From: CAZDYI01 sp964509765
Lineage (GTDB): Bacteria; Pseudomonadota; Gammaproteobacteria; Tethybacterales; Tethybacteraceae
NCBI GenBank assembly: GCA_964509765.1
Contig: CAZDYI010000049.1
Span: 12,249-76,248, forward strand
DNA: 64,000 nt
Reading direction: 5' to 3'
The notes beneath the pieces are model-generated. The model was given only the letters and a program-made list of their open reading frames with translations, was not told the DNA's origin and searched no databases. Position numbers and translations under genes: made by a program. Positions 1 to 7,190 of this stretch are shown here, piece after piece (position 1 is the first letter of the stretch; every line of letters starts with the position of its first letter).

Positions 1-2
1 CC

Positions 3-1202
3 GCGGCCCTGTGCGGCTGCGTCTGGGGCGCGACCTGGATGGCGGCGGTCGGGACGGCCTTCTCGCTGTTCGGCAACGTCGCGCGGCCGCCGGTCGGGGC
101 CGCGGCGCTTGCCGGCGCCGCGGCGGCGGTCGCGGTCCTGCTGTTCCCGCCGGGGCGCCGCACGCCGGCCCTTGCCGCCGGCTCGTTCCTCCTGGCGCTG
201 TCCGCTCTTGCCGCCGCGACCGGCGGCAGGGTCCTCGGCATAGACCTTTCCGTCGCGCCGCTGTGGCAGGCCGCCGCCGCGGCGCTCTTCGCCGGGCTGA
301 CGGCCTGGTCGCTGTGGCTGTGCCTTGAGGGCTTCGGGCTCAGCAAGGTCACCCGCCACGCGCTCGAGACCGTCGCGGTGCGGCTGCTCAAGGGCCTCGG
401 CCTCGTGCTGTTCTCGGTTTTCGTCGCGCTTCCGTTCTACGTGATGCTGATGACAAGCTTCAAGAGCCAGCAGTCGCTCCTGACCGACCCGCTGGACTAC
501 TCGATCGATTTCAGCCAGGACGCATCCGAGCTGTTCAGCTCGTACATCGAGCTGTTCGAGACGTTCAACTTCGGGACCTTCATGCTCAACTCGGCGATCG
601 TATCGGTCGCGACGGTCGCGTGTACCCTGCTGATCGCGGTCCCCGGCGCCTACGCCGTCGCCCGGCTGCGCTTTCCCGGCCGGGCCTTCCTGAGCCAGTC
701 GATCCTGCTGATCTACATGATTCCGGCGATAGTCCTCGTTATCCCGCTGTACGCTGTCTTCTCGCAGGCCGGCCTTCGCAACTCGCTTACCGGCCTGCTG
801 ATCGTCTACACCGCAACGACGATACCGGTTGCGCTCTACATGCTGCAGGGCTACTTCAGCGGGCTGCCGACCGAGCTCGAGGAGGCAGGGCTGATGGACG
901 GCCTGCGCCGGATGGGGGTCATAGCCAGGATCACCCTGCCGCTTTCGCTGCCGGCGCTCGCCTCGGTCGCCTTGTACGTCTTCATGATCGCGTGGAACGA
1001 GTTCCTGTTCTCGTTCATGTTCCTGGACGACGTGAGCATATTTACTCTGTCGCGCGGGGTCGTCGCGCTGAACACCTCGGAGCTTCCGCGCCAGCACCTG
1101 ATGGCCGGCGCGGTCGTCGCGACCGTCCCGGTGCTGGTGGTCTTCCTCGCATGCGAGCGGTTTTTGGTCTCCGGCCTCACTGCGGGGAGCGTCAAGGGCT
1201 AG
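3..1202 (+). CDS. Carbohydrate ABC transporter permease, MalG type (5' end outside window)
   Basis: Inner-membrane permease subunit of a carbohydrate importer. The frame is open from the first bases, so the true start probably lies upstream; the first internal ATG is at 39. The C-terminal half is a canonical MalG-type permease: a PFYVMLMTSFK segment after the first helix, the EAA loop (EEAGLMDGLRRMGV) that contacts the ATPase, and the usual ending GLTAGSVKG. The N-terminal 110 or so residues carry about three additional Ala/Leu-rich hydrophobic segments that ordinary MalG proteins lack, so this may be a fused or extended permease. It is followed 4 bp later by a GH63 hydrolase and then an ATPase, so the three form one operon. 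The substrate is unknown; the hydrolase suggests a glycosylglycerate or other alpha-glycoside. Confidence 0.85.
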   Translation, partial: AALCGCVWGATWMAAVGTAFSLFGNVARPPVGAAALAGAAAAVAVLLFPPGRRTPALAAGSFLLALSALAAATGGRVLGIDLSVAPLWQAAAAALFAGLTAWSLWLCLEGFGLSKVTRHALETVAVRLLKGLGLVLFSVFVALPFYVMLMTSFKSQQSLLTDPLDYSIDFSQDASELFSSYIELFETFNFGTFMLNSAIVSVATVACTLLIAVPGAYAVARLRFPGRAFLSQSILLIYMIPAIVLVIPLYAVFSQAGLRNSLTGLLIVYTATTIPVALYMLQGYFSGLPTELEEAGLMDGLRRMGVIARITLPLSLPALASVALYVFMIAWNEFLFSFMFLDDVSIFTLSRGVVALNTSELPRQHLMAGAVVATVPVLVVFLACERFLVSGLTAGSVKG

Positions 1203-1206
1203 CGGA

Positions 1207-2475
1207 ATGGACGCCAAACTCAGGGAGCGGGCGGTCTCGACGATCAGGGCCAACGACCGCGGCGGCTACACGGTTCCGACCGCGGGCCTGTACCCGTTCC
1301 AGTGGAACTGGGACTCGTGCCTCGCCGCGCTCGGCATTGCGCGGTTCGACCGCGACCGGGCCTGGCGCGAGGTCGAGACCCTGATGTCCGCGCAGTGGCG
1401 AAACGGCATGGTCCCTCACATCGTCTTCTGGGCGGACGATGACGGCTACTTCCCCGGCAAGGGCGAGTGGGGCTCCGGCACGGAGCCGCCGACCTCGGGC
1501 CACTCGCAGCCTCCGGTCGCCTCGAGCGTTGTCTGGTCGCTGGTTCGCAGCGGCGGGGCAGAGGACGCCAGGAGGGCCCGGAAAGTGTTTCCTGCGCTGC
1601 TTGCCTGCCACCGCTGGTGGCACGAGCGCCGCGATCCGGACGGCACTGGCGTGGTAGCAGTCACGCATCCTTGGGAGAGCGGGCGCGACAACAGCCCTGA
1701 CTGGGACGGGCCCCTGGCCGCGGTCGAGGTCCCGGAGGGCGTCAGGGGCTACAGGCGCCGCGACCTCGACCACGTCGACGCGGGCGCGCGCCCCACCGAC
1801 GACCAGTACGACCGCTTCATGGTGCTGGTCGCCTTCGGCAGGGAGTGCGGCTGGGACCCGGAGGAAATCTACCTCAACGGGCCGTTCCTCGCGGCCGACC
1901 CGGGGGTGCAGTTCATCCTGCTTCGCGCCGACCGCGACCTGCTGTGCCTCGCCGAGACCCTGGGCGAGGACGGGGCCGCAGGGGAGCTGCGCGGCTGGGT
2001 CGCCGCGGCGGAGGACGGCAGCGAGTCGCTTTGGAGCGAGGACCTGGGCGGCTACTGCGCAAGGGACCTGCGCAGCGGAAACATGAGTCCGGGCCTGAGC
2101 AACGCCTCGATGCTCGCCTGGTACGCCGGCGTCGCGAGAGAGGACCGCCGCAAGCGGATGGCGGAGGCCGCGCGCGGCATGCTCGAGTGCGTGGAGTTCG
2201 GCATGCCGAGCTGGAAGGCGGGGACGGAGGGCTTCGAGCCTAGGAGGTACTGGCGCGGCCCGGTCTGGGCGGTGATGAACTTCATGGTCTCAGCGGGACT
2301 GGTCGAGCAGGGCGAGGCCGAGCTCGGGCGGCGGATAAGGTCGGACGCGCAAAGGCTGATCGGCGAGCACGGGTTCAGGGAGTACTTCGATCCCGAGACC
2401 GGGGACGGCGCTGGCGGCGGTGACTTCACCTGGACCGCGGCGATGGCCCTGGCCTGGGACGCAGAGGAGGGATAG
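1207..2475 (+). CDS. GH63-family alpha-glycosidase (mannosyl-/glucosylglycerate hydrolase-like)
   Basis: Predicted cytoplasmic (alpha/alpha)6-barrel glycosidase of 422 residues with no signal peptide. The N-terminal YPFQWNWDSC segment and the downstream WRNGMVPHIVFW block resemble bacterial GH63 enzymes that hydrolyse mannosylglycerate or glucosylglycerate, compatible solutes. The C-terminal block (RYWRGPVWAVMNFM, then YFDPETGDGAGGGDFTWTA) is the usual GH63/GH15-like active-site region. It sits between an ABC permease and an ABC ATPase, which suggests it cleaves the imported substrate inside the cell. Family assignment is from motif recall; substrate is inference. The start is the first ATG, five bases after the permease stop, without a strong ribosome site, consistent with coupling. 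Confidence 0.7.
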   Translation: MDAKLRERAVSTIRANDRGGYTVPTAGLYPFQWNWDSCLAALGIARFDRDRAWREVETLMSAQWRNGMVPHIVFWADDDGYFPGKGEWGSGTEPPTSGHSQPPVASSVVWSLVRSGGAEDARRARKVFPALLACHRWWHERRDPDGTGVVAVTHPWESGRDNSPDWDGPLAAVEVPEGVRGYRRRDLDHVDAGARPTDDQYDRFMVLVAFGRECGWDPEEIYLNGPFLAADPGVQFILLRADRDLLCLAETLGEDGAAGELRGWVAAAEDGSESLWSEDLGGYCARDLRSGNMSPGLSNASMLAWYAGVAREDRRKRMAEAARGMLECVEFGMPSWKAGTEGFEPRRYWRGPVWAVMNFMVSAGLVEQGEAELGRRIRSDAQRLIGEHGFREYFDPETGDGAGGGDFTWTAAMALAWDAEEG

Positions 2476-2480
2476 GGAGC

Positions 2481-3542
2481 ATGGGAGCGATCAGGCTGGA
2501 AGCCGTGGAGAAGTGGTTCGGGAACCTGCAGGTGATCAAGGGCATCGACCTCGAGTTCTCCGACGGCGAGTTCGTGGTCCTGGTCGGGCCGTCCGGGTGC
2601 GGCAAGACCACCCTGTTGCGGATGATCGCGGGGCTCGAGGAGACGAGCAGGGGGAAGATCCTCATCGACGGCAGCGACGTCACCGACCGCGTTCCGTCCG
2701 AGCGCGAGCTGTCGATGGTCTTCCAGTCGTACGCGCTCTACCCGCACATGTCTGTCGGCGAGAACATGGGCTTCGGCCTCAAGACCGCGGGCGTGCCCAA
2801 GGGCGAGATCGACGGGAAGGTCGGAAAGGCGGCAGCGGTGCTCAAGCTCGACGCGCTGCTCGAGCGCAGGCCCAAGGCCCTGTCTGGCGGACAGCGCCAG
2901 CGCGTCGCGATCGGCAGGGCGATCGTCCGCGAGCCGAAGGCGTTCCTGTTCGACGAGCCGCTGTCGAACCTCGACGCCGCCCTGCGGGTGGAGATGAGGC
3001 TCGAGATAGCGCGGCTCCACCAGCAGCTCGGCACGACGATGGTCTACGTCACCCACGACCAGGTCGAGGCGATGACGCTCGCCGACAAGATCGTGCTCCT
3101 CGAGGGCGGGGTGGTCAAGCAGGTCGGCACGCCGCGCGAGCTCTACGAGAGCCCGCAGAACGAGTTCGTCGCTGGCTTCATCGGCAGCCCGAAGATGAAC
3201 TTCGTCCTGTGCTCGGTCGAAGGCAGCAGGTTCGAGATCCCCGGCCAGCCCGGCGGCGAGCACAGCCTTGCTCAGCCGCCGGCCGGGATAGCCCGCCTCG
3301 GCATCAGGCCCGAGCACATCGCGCTGACCGACGGCGACGACGCGCACTGCAGGGGCGTCGCCGAGGTGGTGGAGTACCTCGGGGCCGAGTCCTACGTTTT
3401 CGTAAAGAGCGACGGCCTTCCGGAGATGACCGTCCGGGTCGCCGACTTCGACATGTCAAGGGAAGGGTCGGACATCGGCCTGCGCTTCGACTGCGCGCGG
3501 ATTCATTTCTTCAACGAATCCGGAGATGTTGTAGGGCAGTGA
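2481..3542 (+). CDS. ABC transporter ATP-binding protein, UgpC/MsmK type
   Basis: ATPase subunit of a carbohydrate ABC importer, 353 residues. Walker A (GPSGCGKTT, about residues 37-45), Q-loop (VFQSYALYPHM), signature LSGGQRQRVAIGRA, Walker B (AFLFDEP), D-loop (SNLDA) and H-loop (VTHDQVEAMTLAD) are all present, followed by a C-terminal TOBE-type regulatory domain with the GIRPEHI motif. A good ribosome site (AGGGAG) precedes the ATG. It closes the permease-GH63-ATPase operon and converges on the AAA gene at 3548. ATPases of this class often serve several transporters, and the sugar transporter at 20365-23686 has no ATPase of its own. Confidence 0.92.
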   Translation: MGAIRLEAVEKWFGNLQVIKGIDLEFSDGEFVVLVGPSGCGKTTLLRMIAGLEETSRGKILIDGSDVTDRVPSERELSMVFQSYALYPHMSVGENMGFGLKTAGVPKGEIDGKVGKAAAVLKLDALLERRPKALSGGQRQRVAIGRAIVREPKAFLFDEPLSNLDAALRVEMRLEIARLHQQLGTTMVYVTHDQVEAMTLADKIVLLEGGVVKQVGTPRELYESPQNEFVAGFIGSPKMNFVLCSVEGSRFEIPGQPGGEHSLAQPPAGIARLGIRPEHIALTDGDDAHCRGVAEVVEYLGAESYVFVKSDGLPEMTVRVADFDMSREGSDIGLRFDCARIHFFNESGDVVGQ

Positions 3543-3547
3543 AAAAT

Positions 3548-5080
3548 TCACATTAGTTTCAGCTGACCATTGTCATCGGTCGAAGTTTGCTGTATGTCTG
3601 TCCGTGTCGAGGCATGCACTTCGTTGACTTTGTCGTGTCCGGGTTTCCACAAGCGGGAATAAACACCCTTGGAATACACCTCCATCCCCAACAGCAAGCA
3701 GTACTGTGCCACAGGCAGAAACGTTGCTTTACCTGATTCGTCAAGGTTGGCTGGATAGGTGCTTCTTGTCGTGCAGTACATTCCGTCTAAGTGCTTCTTG
3801 TTGTTGATCACGGATGAGAAGTGCGACAGATTCTTGGCAGCCTCCTTCAGTGTTGATTGCTTGTCGCTCCATTTGACTTCTGTTATCCTGGTAATCAAGT
3901 CGGAAAACTTGTACCGGTGAATCATGTCGATCTCGTACAGCTTTTCTCCCCTCTTGAAGGAAAGAAAATGTATTTCATCAGTCAAGGGCGGCAGGGTTTG
4001 CGTGTAGACTGTTGCCTCGACGATGTGACCCGCGCGGTCTTCGTTCGGGTCCAGAGGTCCGAACAGCGAGGTGTGGTGTGCCGTGTTTTCCAGCAAGTAC
4101 TTGTGCTTGAAGTCCCTTTGGAGCCTTTCAAGCTCGTTGCCTGCGCGTGGCACGGATCGGACCAGAAAAGAGTCCTTCAGGTATTCCATGTAGGTGTCGA
4201 CGGTGGGGAACTGCACACCCGAAGCCTTTGCCATGCCTTCCTTGGACAGCTCCTGGCCGTCGTGCCTTGCTATGTACTTGTACAGCAGTTCAAGGGCCCG
4301 GGTTTTCCTCAGTTCGTAGTGCATCGGTATCTCGCGGACGGCGGCCCTCTGGATTGTGTCCGCGTATACCTCTTCGACGTCTGTTTCGCTGTAGCCTGTT
4401 CCCAGCAGCTCAACGAACGAGCCGAAGTTCATGTAGTCCAGGAAATTGTCATTGAGCTCCTCGATCTGTTCGCGGCCAAGCCGGTGCCGCCTCAGGGAGT
4501 CAGGCTCCCTGGGCAACCCGTCCGGCCACTTCCCCCTAGCGTCAAGGTACTCGAAGAACATCAGCGGAGGGGCGTACAGGTCGCGCACCCGTCCGTGCCC
4601 GGTTTCCAGGTGCTTCGGGTTCAACACAACTGACACCGAGCCGGACGCAACGAAGGTTGTGTCCTTTTCGTGGTCGGTAAGCGTCTTCAGATGGTGGGGC
4701 CAGTCCTCGGCGAACTGAATCTCATCGAAGATCACGAGCTTGTCGCCGTCCCCAACGGCCGGAAGGCCCTTGAAGGCTTCGAGGATTTCGGTCAGGCTCG
4801 GCGAGCTCGGACTCAGCTTCTGCAAGTCCACGAAGCAGACATGCCGGCGCTCGATCAGTTTTGCCTCGAGGACGCGGCCGAGGAATTGCTTGAGGACGAC
4901 GGTCTTCCCCACCCTGCGCTGGCCGTACAGGACAACGGTTCTCCTCGGAACCTTTTTCAGCGCCAGGCTTCCTAGCGGGTTGATGATCCTGCGCTCGAAT
5001 CCGAAACTGGATTCTTCCGGCAGGACCTCGCTGCCCCACCAGGGATTTTGCTTGGCAATGGCGTCCTGCAACTCGGTCAT
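3548..5080 (-). CDS. AAA ATPase with DUF4143-like nuclease-fold C-terminus (paralogue A)
   Basis: A 510-residue protein. From the N-terminus: an NPWW motif (12-15) followed by LPEE; Walker A GQRRVGKT (53-60); Walker B IFDEIQ (117-122); a sensor-like segment VASGSVS; a winged-helix-like segment around 275-310 (SKEGMAKASGVQFPTVDTYM); then E355 (GHIVEATV), D385 (YEIDMIH) and E401-x-K403 (TEVKWSD), spaced as in PD-(D/E)XK nuclease folds; and a C-terminal block with CTTRSTYP and FLPVAQYCLLLGME. This is the COG1373-like AAA_14/DUF4143 family, whose role is not established. I start it at the ATG at 5080 because paralogue B aligns there and the -10 box sits 7 nt before it; an in-frame start at 5116 would lie upstream of the promoter. 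The gene is visibly AT-richer than its neighbours, suggesting transfer. Confidence 0.85.
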   Translation of the reverse strand: MTELQDAIAKQNPWWGSEVLPEESSFGFERRIINPLGSLALKKVPRRTVVLYGQRRVGKTVVLKQFLGRVLEAKLIERRHVCFVDLQKLSPSSPSLTEILEAFKGLPAVGDGDKLVIFDEIQFAEDWPHHLKTLTDHEKDTTFVASGSVSVVLNPKHLETGHGRVRDLYAPPLMFFEYLDARGKWPDGLPREPDSLRRHRLGREQIEELNDNFLDYMNFGSFVELLGTGYSETDVEEVYADTIQRAAVREIPMHYELRKTRALELLYKYIARHDGQELSKEGMAKASGVQFPTVDTYMEYLKDSFLVRSVPRAGNELERLQRDFKHKYLLENTAHHTSLFGPLDPNEDRAGHIVEATVYTQTLPPLTDEIHFLSFKRGEKLYEIDMIHRYKFSDLITRITEVKWSDKQSTLKEAAKNLSHFSSVINNKKHLDGMYCTTRSTYPANLDESGKATFLPVAQYCLLLGMEVYSKGVYSRLWKPGHDKVNEVHASTRTDIQQTSTDDNGQLKLM

Positions 5081-5087
5081 GGGAACA

Positions 5088-5116
5088 AGTATAACATTAA
5101 TTGAAGTATAAATCAA
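5088..5116 (-). promoter_or_regulatory. Promoter of paralogue A, leaderless geometry
   Basis: On the minus strand TTGATT (5111-5116), a 17-nt spacer and TATACT (5088-5093), with a TG at the extended -10 position, form a near-consensus sigma-70 promoter. Only 7 nt separate the -10 box from the ATG at 5080, so transcription should begin at or next to the start codon. No Shine-Dalgarno sequence is present. Confidence 0.75.
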
Positions 5117-5195
5117 TTACCGTGTGATATGTCGTAACCAATTGTATATTCATGAATAATCAATAATCCTACAACAATTGATTTGTATTTCAATT
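5098..5195. promoter_or_regulatory. Paired inverted repeats in the paralogue A promoter
   Basis: The first dyad is TAATTGA-N8-TCAATTA at 5098-5119, with perfect 7-bp arms, and covers the whole -35 element. The second is AATTGA-N8-TCAATT at 5176-5195, with the same core and spacer. The centres are 77 bp apart. This is the layout expected for operators bound cooperatively by a dimeric regulator, possibly the winged-helix of the ATPase itself. The rest of the 5120-5393 intergenic stretch is AT-rich, includes the palindrome TATTCATGAATA at 5147-5158, and shows no gene. Confidence 0.65.
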
Positions 5196-5393
5196 ATCGT
5201 TTTCATGCATGTATCTTATTGATATCATTCATTAAAATAGTCAATGAAAACTATGTGCATATGTTAACAAAAGAGGGTGATGCATGGGAAGGTCAGGTAA
5301 AGAGCAAGTGTTGACGGAACATGGAATCGTGATTGCAAGGAAGAATTTTGGATGGACCCGTGGAGGAGTTGGCGGATGCCGGAGAGGAGGCGG

Positions 5394-6848
5394 CTACAGG
5401 ACATTCCACTGTTCGCAATACACATCGTCATTGCTGAAAATTTCCATTCCCAGCAGCAGGCAGTACTGCGCCGTCGGCATGAACCGGACGCGGCCTGTGT
5501 CGTCAAGGTCGTCGGGGTAGGTGGACTTGGTCGTGCAATAGCAACCGTCAAGCCGCTTGCCATGCTTGCCCTTTATTTTTATTTCGAAATGGACAAGATT
5601 TTCTGCGGCTGCACGCAGATTGGCTCTGTGATCGCTCCACTTGACTTCCGTGAGCCTGGTGACCTCCTCGCTCCTGCCGAAGCGGTGGACCATGTCTATT
5701 TCGTATTTCTTGTCACCCCTCTCGTAGAGTGCGTAGTTGATTTCGTTTTCTGCAGGAGGAAGGGTTTGCGTGAACACTGTTGCCTCGACTATGTGCCCGA
5801 ACTCAGGTTGACTTGAAGGCGGATTGCCGTGCAGGAGTGAACTGTGTGAGGCGTGCTCCAGCATGTATTTCGTTCCTGCGTCGATCTGCAGCCGTTTCAG
5901 CTTGTTGCTGGAGCGATGCACTGTTCGAACAAGAAACGCCTCGCACAGGTAATTCAGATAGGAACCTACCGTCTCCTTGTCCAATCCCGAAACCATGGCG
6001 ATGTCGTTTTTCTTCAGTTCCCGGCCGTTGTGTTGGGCAATGTGCCTGAACATTGTTTCCAGCCCGTCAATTTTTGTGATTCCATAGTGCAGCGGGATGT
6101 CCCGGATTATGGCCCTGTCAACCGCGTCTCTTCTCACCCTCCTGATTGCTTCCGGAGTGTAGCCGTGCTCGAGCAATTCCAGGAATGCGCCGTGTTTGAC
6201 GTACTCAAGGAAACTGTCGTTCAGCGATTCGATGGCTGGGTCGTCCAGGCGATGATCCCGCAACCCATCTGGGTCGCGCGGCAAGCCAGTTGGCCATTTG
6301 CCATTTGCCAACAAGTATTCGCAGAATAAAAAAGGAGGCACATACATGTCAAGAAAGCGCCCGTAGCCGGATTCCCTGTGTTTTGGATGCAGCACAGCCG
6401 AGACGGATCCGGAGACAACTAAGGCTGTGTCCTTTTCATGATCGGTCATGGTCTTGATTTGGATTGGCCAGTCACTCGCAAACTGAATTTCGTCGAAGAC
6501 CAACAGTTTCCTTCCCTCGCCGACAGAAGGCAGCTTCTTGAAGGCGCGGACAATGTCCTTGAGGATGCGTCCGCTGGTGAAGACCGCACCGAGGTCAACA
6601 TAGCATGCGTGCTCCCGCTTGACGAGATTGTTCTCAATCGCCAGGCCAAGCATTTGCTTGAGCATGACTGTTTTTCCGGCCCGGCGCTGGCCGAACACCA
6701 GCAAGGACCTCCTCGGACCGTCGGAGAAAACATTGGCTCCGACTGGATGAAGGAACATCCGCTGGTAGTCGAGGCCGGTTTCCTCAGGCAGCTCGTTGCC
6801 TTCCCACCACGGGTTTTGGTTGACTAGATTGGACTGAAGCTCATCCAT
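5394..6848 (-). CDS. AAA ATPase with DUF4143-like nuclease-fold C-terminus (paralogue B)
   Basis: Tandem paralogue of A, 484 residues from the chosen start. It shares the NPWW motif (12-15), Walker A GQRRAGKT (53-60), Walker B VFDEIQ, sensor VVSGSVS, a winged-helix-like segment (KKNDIAMVSGLDKETVGSYL), and the nuclease-fold residues in GHIVEATV, YEIDMVH and TEVKWSD, plus the C-terminal CTTKSTYP and FMPTAQYCLLLGME block. Similarity to A runs along the whole length, so they arose by duplication, yet their promoter palindromes differ completely. ATG 6848 aligns with the start of A; the in-frame ATG at 6860 lies 1 nt from the -10 box and is unlikely. Base composition is again AT-richer than the surroundings. 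Confidence 0.85.
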   Translation of the reverse strand: MDELQSNLVNQNPWWEGNELPEETGLDYQRMFLHPVGANVFSDGPRRSLLVFGQRRAGKTVMLKQMLGLAIENNLVKREHACYVDLGAVFTSGRILKDIVRAFKKLPSVGEGRKLLVFDEIQFASDWPIQIKTMTDHEKDTALVVSGSVSAVLHPKHRESGYGRFLDMYVPPFLFCEYLLANGKWPTGLPRDPDGLRDHRLDDPAIESLNDSFLEYVKHGAFLELLEHGYTPEAIRRVRRDAVDRAIIRDIPLHYGITKIDGLETMFRHIAQHNGRELKKNDIAMVSGLDKETVGSYLNYLCEAFLVRTVHRSSNKLKRLQIDAGTKYMLEHASHSSLLHGNPPSSQPEFGHIVEATVFTQTLPPAENEINYALYERGDKKYEIDMVHRFGRSEEVTRLTEVKWSDHRANLRAAAENLVHFEIKIKGKHGKRLDGCYCTTKSTYPDDLDDTGRVRFMPTAQYCLLLGMEIFSNDDVYCEQWNVL

Positions 6849-6861
6849 AGGAACCGGCATC

Positions 6862-6969
6862 AGTATAACACATAAAAGCGGATGCATCCGCTTCTTTGTT
6901 ATGTTTGTTGCAACTGTCTGTATTCATTGTTAAATTTCCTGATACTCACGAAGATGCGGATTAATCCGC
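6862..6969 (-). promoter_or_regulatory. Promoter and paired palindromes of paralogue B
   Basis: The extended -10 box TGTTATACT has its core at 6862-6867 on the minus strand; no good -35 is visible. Directly upstream is an 18-bp perfect palindrome at 6876-6893 (AAGCGG, ATGCAT, CCGCTT). A second copy with the same half-site, GCGGATTAATCCGC, is at 6956-6969. The centres are 78 bp apart, almost the same as for paralogue A although the sequence is unrelated. The remainder of the gap to 7190 holds the copA upstream region and no gene. Confidence 0.7.
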
Positions 6970-7138
6970 TTCTCCGTTCATTGTTTTGCAACACATTGAA
7001 AAGATGGCAAAAAAACGCTCACGAAGATTATGTGAATATGTTGACTTTCACCGTCCGAAGCCGGCGTTTCTCGTTGGGTTCAGCCAGTCCTGCGAGCACA
7101 TGACGCTCACTTGTAGATCCGTTCGGAGCGAGGGAAAA

Positions 7139-7144
7139 TATAAT
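7139..7144 (+). promoter_or_regulatory. Possible -10 box for the copper ATPase
   Basis: TATAAT 46 bases before the GTG start of the P-type ATPase. A TTGTAG sits 22 nt upstream, a long spacing, so the -35 is uncertain. No clear CueR-type dyad was found. Confidence 0.4.
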
Positions 7145-7190
7145 CGGCAAGAGGCGAGGAGCGGACAGCGGAAACTAGTGGAGGCTGGCA

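Noticed and set aside
5147..5158. Palindrome TATTCATGAATA between the two dyads of paralogue A
   Set aside because: Expected by chance in such AT-rich DNA; its half-site is unlike AATTGA and no partner copy exists.
6860..6860. Upstream ATG start for paralogue B
   Set aside because: It is only 1 nt from the -10 box, so it would not be in the transcript; alignment with A supports ATG 6848.
7111..7144. CueR-type operator before the copper ATPase
   Set aside because: The spacing is long, as in MerR-family promoters, but no inverted repeat of the CueR type could be aligned.
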